A program made the translations under genes and the position numbers. Below the pieces are notes generated by a model that was given only the letters and a program-made list of their open reading frames with translations, was not told the origin of the DNA and ran no database searches. From Plutella xylostella (taxonomy: Eukaryota > Arthropoda > Insecta > Lepidoptera > Plutellidae), in assembly GCF_932276165.1 (NCBI RefSeq), contig NC_064007.1:3668001-3732000 (forward strand): a stretch of 64,000 nucleotides of DNA, in the 5' to 3' direction. Of the stretch, positions 1-14,500 are shown in pieces. Within the stretch, counting starts at the first letter, position 1. Each line of letters opens with the position of its first letter.

Positions 1-302
1 TTATCAAAGTCTGCTAGGAACCATACCGACAATGTCTTCTACCCTTCGATCTCCTTACGACAGATATCCGAGAGATAAAAAATTACGTGCGTACTTAATC
101 TTTCATTAAACAAAAAAGCATTGCTCTTATTAAATAATAATTACTTATTGTAAAAAAAAGGCATGCCTAAGAAATAACTCAAATAACCTAGGTAAAGTAC
201 AATGCTACCCGCCTGACACGGTGCCAATTGTTGAGCAAATAAACAATAAAATGACGCGTGTAGTTAAATCAAATTATCTTTATTGTTATAGTATTGTTTC
301 TC

Positions 303-1932
303 TTAACCCTTTCGAACCTGAGATTATTTTTCTATCATATGTTAAAAAAAATAGCATAATATTGCCTTTTATGCCTAAAAGGGCTAGGGAAAAATAATAA
401 AAAAAATCATGCGTTTTCCGTTTTCCCGGAAAACCCATAGCACGTTCGTGCTATCTGGGTTTCAATACCACTAAAACACAATTGTGCATTACCATATTTT
501 ACTTAGGATACCTATTTAATTAACTGAAATAAAAAACAGAAAATATGTTTTAAACACTTTCTTAAATCAATCATTGCAACAATATATAAAAAAAAAAAAA
601 AAACTTAGCTTTTTGACTACTTTTTTTTATTCTAATGATAATAATATACTTTTGAATTCCGAAACATAAATAACATATTTAAGGCGTGAAATATGAAAGC
701 GAAGTGCATATTAAGGTACAATACTAAACATAAATCATTATTAGCTTAAATCTTAAGTTTCAGCATATATTGAAAATAATAATAATAATGATAATCATAA
801 AATAGCAGGGCAGCTTCTGGCCAGCTGTTGGGCATTAGGAACTCCACCCACCAGATTCTACGGAGAACCCCTGTTCCTCGTCTCTGGCTTGCCTTTATTG
901 GTTGTCCAGAACACTGAAGAGGAACAGGATCTCCCACCCCTTGCTTGGCTGGTTTGAGTGGTGTTGCGCTAGAGCAGAAATGCTCAAAGAGGGATGTGTT
1001 ACCCAGTAAGGTATTGTAGAGATCTTCACCCATAACTTGATTATTCTGAGAGCTGTGGAATCCCTCTCCATCCTTAGTACCTCATGTCATGTTGCCCCCT
1101 TGCTGCTACGCCACTGTAATGTGCTAGCGACTGTTTTGGGGGGGTGGGGGTTCATTGGCTGTGTGTTCAAGTCACCCCCTGCCTTTTTATCCATGTGCGA
1201 AATATAAAGGTCAGACAGGAGCCATAGTCCTTCTATAGTCCCAGTTACCCAGTACATTTAGCACCCATTCCATAACCCTTTATTTATTTTCTTCATATCT
1301 TAGAACAGTCCTACACCAACTGGGGGGTTTCTTTGGGCTTTCTTCTATAGTCTAAGCAGGGAATATCGTCGGTTGGTGTCACATTTCATATAGATTAATT
1401 TTTTCAAACGGGTCCCTACATAATAATTTGGCCCATGAACGCCTTCCAAATGTCTGGGACCCCATGGAACTGGTTCATGGAACGAAAAGTACTATTATTA
1501 TGACAAAAACTACCTCATGCAATTTTGTGCATTTGTACATTTTGAACCTGAACCGCACATTTGTGCGTTTCAGTTTTGTCGGACAAAAATTATCACGGAA
1601 TCATTGTGTTGTGCAAACTTTACTATGCTAACAACAAAGATAAGACTGTAATATTACAATGTAGAATAAAATATGTGAAGAAAATTTGCTAAAACAGCAA
1701 AATTACATTAATTCCTAAACACGCTCGCTGTCAGGTTCAAGGAACGCCGCCAATTTCTTCGCCTGTCACAGGCCAACTGATTTCAAATATCAACCACAAT
1801 TTTTTTAGGCATTTACAACGATACGCACAAACGATGCGTTTCGGTTCCACGCGGTGAAATAAGTTAAACGCTAACGTAGAATTTCTAAAAAATCGAGCGC
1901 ACATTCGTATCATTCAGGTTCGAAAGGGTTAA
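303..1932. mobile_element. TTAA-flanked piggyBac-like DNA element, non-autonomous
   Basis: The sequence TTAA followed by CCCTTTCGAACCTGA at 303-321 is mirrored by its exact reverse complement ending in TTAA at 1914-1932. This gives 15-bp perfect terminal inverted repeats with a TTAA target duplication, the hallmark of the piggyBac superfamily. I see no transposase reading frame in the 1.6 kb interior. Around 790-1400 the interior carries a more GC-rich block of unknown origin, with a short minus-strand open frame of 95 codons that I do not recognise. It is probably a cargo or nested fragment. Superfamily assignment rests only on the ends. Confidence 0.72.
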
Positions 1933-2566
1933 ACGTATCACATATCTTACTTTAAGTCATTCTTACATTATTAGACTAATTTTCATCCTTATAACTAACT
2001 ATAATGGAAATTAGTAGGTACATGCAGAAAAGTAGTGGCCGTAATGTATTTTTTTTGGAAAAACAAACTGAAATAAGTTTGTTACCAGACTTACCAGTTA
2101 AAGGAACACACAGTATTTTACGAGGTAAGGATGTAGGTAGATTTTTCCTTAAACTTTAAAGAATATACCTTGATTACAAAGACCATTAAATGTTTTAATG
2201 AGTGCATTTAAAATGTAGTCACTAAAATATCTCAAAAATAATAAATACACTTTATAATTCACATCCTTATGCTAAAGGGTTTCATTGTAGTATTTATAAT
2301 GCTGTATGTATTTGGTACTTAAAGTTATGATAATTCCATTATTGAGATTTGTAATGCATATGCATTTTATTGTTACATGCATGTCAACGAAATACGTTTA
2401 ACAGATTGGCTAGGAACTAAATAAATACGGCCAATTATTTCCACATTTCCTCACAGCATTAATATCCAGATCCCATTCAATAGATAGGATGTTAGCCATC
2501 TTAATTTTTAACACAAATTAAACTTAAAACAACAAATGTATTTTGAAATTAACATAGTTTTATAAT
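1933..2566. other. Intergenic, 3' flank of Rpb10
   Basis: This is AT-rich sequence with no gene that I can see. It should hold the Rpb10 3' UTR and polyadenylation site, which read leftwards on the minus strand from 2566. The exact 3' end cannot be fixed by eye. Confidence 0.4.
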
Positions 2567-4880
<2,314 letters not shown>

Positions 4881-5518
4881 TGCTGATGTGTCTCCTGAAA
4901 AATATAAATAACAGTCTTAACTTACACCGATTTAGCATGAAACGTTTGAAACAGAAACGTTTTCAAAGTTAGGTTTTTTTAAAATGTATGGAATATGTGA
5001 TGTTTATTGTATATTTTGCTTATTTTTTTTTTGATTTTCTATGGTGGGGATATTAATTAAATAAAACAGAATAAAATTTTGATGTATATTTAAATTCCCC
5101 ATACACATTGTTTATTACTTACTAAACTTTGAGGTTTGTTAGAAAATTTTGAGGTTATCTTACATTTACTCTAGCAACATTGATTCCTAAACAACTAAAT
5201 AATATAAGAAATGTCACATATTAACTTAATGATTACCTTGCTTAGATTTATTTGTATATAAACTATATATTCAGCCGTAAATTAAAGTATTCCACAAAAT
5301 CGCGTCAACACACTACACCGACCAAGTTGTTATTGAATTGTAAAGCGGATAAATTAAACTGTAATGCTAGTGTCATATTGTCAATGCTGAACGCAAACAA
5401 GCGAATACTCTTTAATTTGTTTGCATTATACTACACTACGTTACTAAATTATTTTTCCTATTATTTTTTTCATTTACAGATTCAAGACAAATGATTGACT
5501 AATCAAGAAACAACCAAA
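4881..5518. promoter_or_regulatory. Divergent promoter region between Rpb10 and the P5B ATPase
   Basis: About 640 bp separate the Rpb10 start codon (minus strand, 4880) from the first possible ATPase start codon (plus strand, 5519). Both flanks look like 5' UTR splice acceptors: CAG just upstream of the Rpb10 ATG, and TTTACAG ending at 5479 before the ATPase exon. The transcription starts therefore probably lie within about 5000-5450. No TATA box or initiator could be assigned with confidence. Confidence 0.45.
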
Positions 5519-5590
5519 ATGACAGTAAAAGCTAACAAAGAAAGAGAAGAGGAATCCGAGCAATATATTTCGGCGGATGATGCCCAAATG
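5519..5590 (+). CDS. ATP13A3: ATPase alternative first coding exon A
   Basis: This exon encodes 24 acidic, hydrophilic residues starting MTVKANKEREEE and ends in phase 0 at a GTAAGT donor. A good acceptor (polypyrimidine then TTTACAG, ending 5479) lies 39 bp upstream of the ATG, so an upstream non-coding exon is likely. It would join the exon at 7067 as an alternative to exon B. I could not confirm which form is used. Confidence 0.65.
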
Positions 5591-8500
5591 GTAAGTTCTA
5601 GCTATGAGAAAAATAAGTAGCGATCATGATCGCAAATAAATAAAATTTGAAACGCGTTCTCCGTGTCATTTGACTCATTGTCATTTTTGACAAGAAACAA
5701 ACAGCTGTTTGTATTTTGATCAAATTTTCTTTGTTTCTTGTTTGCTAGATTTACCTAATTAAAACAAGATTTTCTGATATGATATGATGTGTGACAAAAT
5801 TGAACAATAATTAAATTGGTGCCCATTCGATACAAAGTGCATTTTTCCGTAGTGGCAGGAATCGGATCCCTATTTGATTTTGTATTTGGCTCAATTACAC
5901 GCCAAATTTGTTCAATAACAATATCCTGAGGGAAACCAAACTAAAGACCAAGTTTTCATGAAAAAAACTACGAAGTCTATGAACACTTGCAGAAAATTCA
6001 AAATATAATAATAATACCTATAGTTGACATTAACAATGTTATTGTTAAATAATTAAGCAATATGGACATGCCCGTATCAGATTCAGATTGCTGACGATGT
6101 ACGAATTACAATGCGTAACCAATTTACAATAACAACTCCGTAAATGGTGACTAACATGATAGTCAGAGTGAAAAAAAAGTAACATGTAGAGTGTAGATCA
6201 AAACATTCAACCTATCACTGCCACGAAGATCTCCTTCAAGTCAATTAGAAAGTGTTCAATTAATTAAGCATAGATTTAAGTAATAATGATGTCTAGTGAT
6301 GATGACACGGAGCCGCTGATCCATGAGGCTGGCCCAAGCACTAGCGAGGATCTGGTCTCCGACTCCACTGTTGGGCCTATCCATACCGAACCTGAGCTAG
6401 AAGAGGTAATAGAATAAGCTTTTGATTCTTTACTATTTAAATGCCATTAATGTCTTTTTGATAGTTGTAGATTAAAATACTACTATTACAAATAAATAGT
6501 TCTAGTATTTAATTTATATTTTTATGTTTTTATTACTTAATTATATAAATAGCCACCAAAAAAGAAGTAAAAGCAGCTTATATCTCCATTTTTATTCATT
6601 CTTCTAGTTGATATTCACTAATGTATACAGTATAAAACTCATTATTGAATAGTAATCAATATTTTAACACTCTTGTAATTATTATTGATAACACTGACTC
6701 ACATGTTTTGTTTTACACAAGCATTATGTATAATTATGTACATAACTGGCCCTTATCTAGAGCATGATGTGGCATTGCAAGGACTTATTATATGCTATCT
6801 TCTTTAGCACATTTACCACTTGTTAATAACCTTTGTTGTTTAGGTAGTAACATAATAAAAAACATAATTATATGTTTATCATTATTTTGTATGGGTATGA
6901 TTTCTATTTTTTCAAAAGCTAAACAGATTTTAATAAAAAAATTAACAACAAACACAGACCACAGTTCGAAACTCGAGACTAAAATATTATGTACACTAAA
7001 TACATCCTGTGTGTTAATTATTTAATTCAAACATAAGTTTAAATCCTCTTCACCGTTTCCTCCCAGGTAGTATACGGCTACCGGCGCAGCGGCTGGCGGA
7101 AGGCGCTGGTCTACTCCATCTCCACGCTGCTGGCCGGGCTGCCATTCCTCGTGTTCCACTGGTGCCCGACCTGGCTGCTGTACGCCACGGCTCTGCGGTG
7201 CCCCTTCCACGTGGCTGATCTTATACTTGTTGTTGTGAGTTTTGTGTGTTACATTATGTTGAGTTGTAGAAAGGAATTTAAAGCTAATGTCAACCTTAAT
7301 TATATTCCTGCCTTGCTTTGACAGTATATGGGCAGAAAGAGATAGATACATATATATATATTTAATGCCGACTTTAGAAATTGAGCAATATACTGTTTGT
7401 AAGGTATCTGTAGAATTTTTGTTAATCATCATCATCACCATGAACCCGTCATTGTCTACTGCTGGATATGGACTCCCAAGGATTGCCACAACACTCTGTT
7501 TTCAGCCTTCCTATTCCATTCCTTCTTTAGTTTAAACAGGATAACTTTATTAACTTAAAATCTTTCTTCTTTCAGGAAACATATCAAAAGAAATGCAAAA
7601 GTCACTACATTCACAAGATATACAACAAAAATATTGGGGAGACAAGGTAATCTACTTAATTTCCATTAATTTATCAAGTTAGTGACTTTTAAAAATATTT
7701 GTATTAAATTAATTAATTAAATGCATATTTCAGGGGACAATCAAATGCAGGATTTCAAGATGAAGGCGATAACACTCAGGAAAAGCCTCCCATATTAGAA
7801 GACAGACTAACACCCATTCATTTGGAAGATGGAACCAAATTACGTAAGAAAACTTTAAACATAAGTAGGTAATTTAAATGATTGGAGTAAGGTTGAAAGT
7901 TGGTATACTAAGCACAGAGTAGGTATTGTATCGCCTTTATGGAGTGACCTATATCAATGCAGTGTAATTCGTAGGATACCATTAGATAGGTACTGACCAC
8001 AGTTTGTACGATTGGGAAAATTCATTGTACATGACTCAACTGTTTGTATTGGAAACTCGTGCAGGCGTTCTTAGATCCTCCAATGGTAAAATCTGAAGGA
8101 CCCCTTTCAGGTAGCATTGTCACTCTGAGGGGTCAGGTTTCTTCCCCTCAAACTGCCCGTGAGCCACATTAAACAACAACAATATTAATAAATTCTCCCC
8201 ACCACCAGACGTCTCCCACTACCGCTACTTCGTGCACAAGAAGTGCGTGTTCGTGTGGACGGCGGGGGCGGCGGGGGCGCGGGGGGCGGCGTGGGGGCGC
8301 CTAGCCGGGATAGAAAGGGGCGCTACTTGTGCCAGTCTGCATAGGACTGCTACTGAGCTGCTGGATCATGATGCTATGTGAGTTTCTGTTGCTATATTGG
8401 ACGGTTTTATAAGTTATAATGTTTTGACCGAAAGTGTTTGAGTTTCTGTTGCTAAGATGGATTTTATTATAAGTTACTATATTTTGATCGAAAGCTTGCA

Positions 8501-11500
8501 TGAAAGGAGCGTTTCCGAGCGATGCATCTACACATTGCTTATACAGTCGGTGTCCTTCACTGACTGGCTAATTCTGCTCTAGTGTTTCCGACAGGCTAGA
8601 AAAGGTAGTAGTATTTGTCCACTACTTATGAACAGACGAAAGTCAATGAAACGGGACAAAAATAAAGTTTTTGAACTTTTGCATACTCTGCATCATACTA
8701 GATTATCAAAGATTAACTAAACCTATCTCTTCCCCAGGCTACACGTATACGGCTCCAACACAATCTCAGTCCCAGTCGACTCAGTCCTAACCCTGACCCT
8801 GCGTGAGATCTTCAACCCGTTCTACATATTCCAAGCGTGCACCATCGCGCTGTGGCTCGCCGAGCCGTACTACTACTACTGCGTCGCCGTGGTACTCATG
8901 TCCACGTTCGGGGTCACTACTAGCGTTATACAGACTAAGAAGGTGGGTTTTTTTAATGAAAGATTGCGTCTTTATAGGTTAACATTGGTAATTTGGGATA
9001 AAAGTAGCCAGTAGCGAAAGCTAGATTAAAGAAACATGGAGGAGAAAGTTTGCACCGATAGATGGCGTTTGTAACTAAACTGTTCAGAATGCGGCTTATT
9101 TACGGTATTTATACTCTTACCGTGGGGTGCAGGCTATACATATACAGGGTGTTTCAAAAGGAGTATACTAAACCGAAACCTACATGTGCAGCATGCATGG
9201 TATATCTAATCCCGAAAATGAAATCAGAATTTCAAAATTTGCGAAAAAAACAATATTTTTTCATAGAAACTATGTAGGTCACGTGACTTTTTGCTATGCA
9301 GAATTACTTTTTTTTAAATACCCTGTATAATACAATGTCAGTGCTGACTCAGTTCTAACCCTGACCCTGCGTGAGATCTTCAACCCGTTCTACATATTCC
9401 AAGCGTGCACCATCGCGCTGTGGCTCGCCGAGCTGTACTACTACTACTGCGTCGCCGTGGTACTCATGTCCACGTTCGGAGTCACTACGAGTACTAGCGT
9501 TATACAGACTAAGAAGGTAGGTTATTTAATGACGTAATTATGCAAAAATACCGATAGATGGCGTTTATAGGTATGGGGAAATTGGAATAAAGAATTCCAA
9601 GGGCTATTAGTGCCAGCGAAAGCTAGACTGCGTAGCCGTGGTGCTGATGTCCACGTTTGGTGTCACTACGAGTGTTATACAGATTAAGAAGGTAGGTTTA
9701 AATAATGATGTTTTTACGTGACCTTTGATTTGCCTTTTCAGGATTTTCTTTGGGAATCCCGGCATGAAATGTAGATTTTATCAGTCACAAAATTAATCGA
9801 CGGCGTTACTGAATCTTCTGTTAACATTGGTTTACCTGTATTACTGTACCTTATTATACCTACATATACATAATTATGTATACGTCAGGCGCACCCTTGC
9901 CAATCAGCGACTGACACATTAGTGTAGAAGATTGGCCAGTCATTAATATGCTTCTAACCACGCTCATAAACTCTAGTCAACCTCTATCATCACCGACATG
10001 ATAAGAAGATGAAATTGGTTACCATAATCTAATAACCCCCCTAACCTCCACAGAACCAACAAAACCTGCGCGCCACCGTCGAGTCCCAAGACTCCGTAGA
10101 AGTCCTGATCAACGGCTCAGCAGTCACCGTCCCAAGCGACCAGCTCTCCCCAGGGGATGTCCTACTGCTGCCAGCACACGGCGGCCGCCTGCACTGCGAC
10201 GCCGCGCTGCTGAGCGGCACCGCGCTGCTGAATGAGAGCATGCTCACCGGTGAGGTTTCAAACAGGTGGCGGGTAAATGCTGGAATCTACTACCTCCCTT
10301 AGTCCCAATTATAAAGAAACGTGGCGCATTCGATATTTTATTAAGAGGCGATGCGATATTGAGGAGGGACGGCGCTAATCGATCCTTAAGCAGCATTGCT
10401 TATCTGTCAAAATTGACGCATACTGTATGGATCTGACAGTTTTTGACAGCGATGTTACTTAAGGATTTTCTTTATTTAGAATAGGTAGGTTGTATGGAAT
10501 GTTTTTGACATAGCTTCTATGGATCTGACAGAGGTTTGACAGATAAGCGACGTTGCTTAAGCACTCTCATTGGCTACTGTGTGGGTGGTGGTAGTGACCA
10601 GCTCTCCCCAGGGGATGTGCTGCTGCTGCCGGCGCGCGGCGGCCGCCTGCACTGCGACGCCGCGCTGCTGATCGGCACCGCGCTGCTGAATGAGAGCATG
10701 CTCACTGGTGAGTTGGGGAGGTTTCAAATAGGTGGCGGGTAAATGCTGGAATAATCCACTACCTCCCTAGTCTGAATGGATCATTGCAGCTTGCAGTTAC
10801 ACTTTATTGGACCGCCGATAGGATGAGTTAAACTTTATGTAGGTAGTATATATATGCTCTATAGGTCTATAGGCATTGTGCATGAACCGATGTTTATGCA
10901 AAATCGCATAAACGCCATCCATCCTTCTTATGCCTACCTAATAAAAAAAAAGCTGGAACCTTTCAAAGAGTATTCCATCTCATACTTTCTCGCTCTTTCA
11001 ATCTTAACATAACTCTGTCTATTCTCCTACCCACTCTTACTCGTACCGGCTACCATTTCTATTCTTATTACCGCATCTAATACAAAATATTTCCGTATTC
11101 CAGGCGAGTCAGTACCGGTGTCAAAGACAGCGCTACCGCGGACGAATGTGCCGTTCGACGAGAAGCAACACGCGGCGCACACACTGTACTGCGGGACCCA
11201 TGTCATACAGACGCGGTACCTCAACGAGCCTGTCAAGTGAGAATGAATTGCATTTTTGTTTCAATATTGATGACATTGATGTTGATTCTGAAGGCAAAAA
11301 AATTAATAAATTGTAATAGCAAACTATAAATTAGGTAGTTTAAAATACGGAGACACCTATGGGTGAATCAAATAATTAAAGGTTTATACATTTTAAAATT
11401 AGGATTTGTGCCTTAGAATCGACAACAGTATTCGGTCTAAATTTTTGAAATTAAGCGGCGCGGTTGGCCACAAGAGGATTTCAGTGATTATGGGTTCTTG

Positions 11501-14500
11501 TAGGGGACTCTACATATTGAAACCTTGTAAACGAATGCGCTGTTCGACGAGAAGCAACACGCGGCGCACACACGGTACTGTGGCACTCCAGTCATACAGA
11601 CGCGGTACCTCAACGAGCCTGTCAAGTGAGGATTATATTGGGCAAAATGCTTATTGATCCCACATTGTTTTGAACTGTATGCCTCTGAGTTAAGATCGAA
11701 AACCAATGACAAATTTGAAGTAGCCATGACATTTATTACAGTATAAAAGATCGTTCCTTTTGAATGTAGCGCAACTGTTTGCGATAAGATATCTCTTTCC
11801 ATAAGTGATTATCGATTCTTATAGGGAAATCAATTAACTAACCAACTTATGCTGACTGAACATAAATTATTATACAGAAAACCCCCTCAGAATACTGGTT
11901 GGTGCATTTTATGGCAAAAATCACTCCCAGTATTCTAAACAATTTTTTTCTCCTCTTCAGTAGAGTCAAGTTCAATCTGAATAGATTTACTTCTTAAATG
12001 TTGATTCTTAGACAGATGCGCTTACCTTTATAAGTCGTTAAAGTACTGATAAATAAACTAACCAATACTCTCTTCCAGGGCTCTCGTGATTCGAACCGGC
12101 TACCACACGAGCAAGGGGCAGCTGGTGCGGTCCATCCTCTACCCCATTCCTGCCGACTTCAAGTTCGACAGAGACTCGTACAAGTTCATACTGATCCTCA
12201 CTGCGATAGCTATACTGGGGCTGGCTTATACTGTCGCTTTGAAGGTGGGTTTTCTATGGTCTATTGTTATTATTTATTTATTTATTTAGGTATACAAAAC
12301 GGTACATAGTTCATACATTAGTTGTAAACAAAATCATACAATCTGATCTAACTATGTTCCAAAGCATGTACACACAGGTGCATTAACAAATTGTGCTTAA
12401 CGTTAACTTTTAAATATTATATATAGACTTTATAAGTAGTTATGAAAGATTTCTGGTTAAGTCTGCCTTAAATTTGTGAATTCTTGGGTTGAATATGTCT
12501 ATTTGTGTATTTTTCACCACCAGCTCATTATATGTTCTACACATTCTGACTAAAGGATTATAAAATGAAGTATTATTTATATAAGACCTCAACATAAAAG
12601 GAGCATAATTTCTGGTTCTACAAGATATGTTTATATTGAGGAAAGATAGCAGAGAAGGAGAGTCAATATATGCATGAATTATCTTGTAAAGGTAAATTAA
12701 ATCCTGTTGTTTGCGACGTGTCTCTAATTTTGTCACTTTGAATTTTTGCAGTCGTTGTTCATAGCTATAAAGAGTACGATTAAACCCACTTCTGTAAGAT
12801 ATCACTTTTAAGCATTTCTTTTGTACTCTTTCGATGCTTTTACGATGCACTTCATAGAATGGAGACCATATGCAACTACCATATTCCAAAAGGCTTCTAA
12901 CTAGTGTATAATAGAGATTTAACAGACTACTGGGCTTTTTGAAATCTTGTGACTGTCTTATTATAAAACCTAAAAGCTTATTGGCTCTAGTCGTTATATA
13001 CTGATAATGAGTTCTAAAGGTTAATTGATCGTCAAAAATGATTCCTAAGTCCTTAACATTAGATTTTCGTTCTAGAGTGTGCCCAGACAACTCATAGTTA
13101 TATAAGTATTTTTGTTTTTTGTTAGAAAAGCTAATTACCAAGCATTTCTTTATGTTAAGCGTCATCAAATTGTTGGAACACCATTTAAGAATCTTATTTA
13201 AATCATTTTGAAGTGATAAGCAATCATTAGCACATTTAACAGAGGAATATACTTTAAGATCATCGGCGTATAACAAGCACAAATTGGACAGACTCTCTAT
13301 AAGATCATTTATAAAAAGGATAAATAGTAGAGGCCCTAGATGAGAGCCCTGCGGAACTCCCGAAGGAACGTGTCGCGGTGATGAGGAAAAACCCTTAATG
13401 GTAATTAATTGGCTTCGTTGGCTGAGATATGAGCTGATCCATCGGTATAAGTCCCCGTGAATACCGTATGAAGAGACTTTTTCACAAAGCAGTGTATGGT
13501 TAACACGATCAAATGCTTTGCTGAAGTCTGTATATATACTATCTACTTGTCCCCTAGCAGCAAAGGCAGAGCAGAGATAATATTTGTATTCCAACAAGTT
13601 ACTGACCGTTGATCGTCCAGTTACAAAGCCATGTTGTTTGTCGGATATGAAAGGCTTTATATGATTGTAGAGACTTTTATACACTAAGGACTCAAATAAT
13701 TTAGCCAAGCACGATAGGATACTTATTGGTCTGTAATGTTCGCAACAAGATTTATCTCCGGATTTGTGTACAGGGACTATGTGAGCTCTCTTCCATACAT
13801 TTGGAAAAACACCGGTTTTTAAAGATTTGTTAAAAATTATGGATAGGGGGATGCTAAGTTCCTTAGAGCATGTTTTTATGAAGACAGGTGGAATCAAGTC
13901 AGGCCCCGGCCCTTTACTTGCGTCTAGAGTTTTTATTTTTGATACTATTTCGTCAGGGGTAAAAAATATATTTGATAATATGGAGTTACTGTTTGTATTT
14001 ATGTGACCCGTTTGGTTTGTTATCGGGGGATTATCATTGAAGACTGAGCAAAAATATTGGGAAAAGAGCTCACATATACCCTGTCCATTCGTAGCTCTAT
14101 TGCTGCCATACGTCATTGTGTTAGGTATAGAGCTGCTACCCTTTTTACTATTAACGTAAGTCCAGAAAGCTTTTGCATTATCATCTAATGAATCCTCAAT
14201 TGTTGATATAAACTTTTTATAGCAGGCATCCGTCAGATTCTTACAACGGGCACGTAACATCGAAAATACATCGTAATCGCGAGGGTTGTCATGTTTTTTA
14301 AATAGTTTATGAAACTTATTTTTTTCTTGAAGACAGCGTTTGAGTCCGTAACTATACCAAATGGGGTATTTATGGGTGTCACATTTCGATAGGGGCGTAT
14401 ACTTATTAATAGTATCATACAGTATTTCATAAAATTTGTTTACGCATTCATCTATATCACTAGAAGACAATAAACTTTGCCAATCTGTATTGCTTAACTC

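Noticed and set aside
746..1033. 95-codon minus-strand frame as a host gene
   Set aside because: It lies inside the TTAA-flanked element, has a low-complexity Tyr-rich end and no recognisable family.
7022..7489. 155-codon minus-strand frame
   Set aside because: It is antisense to ATPase exon 2 and its flanking intron, with no family similarity or splice logic.
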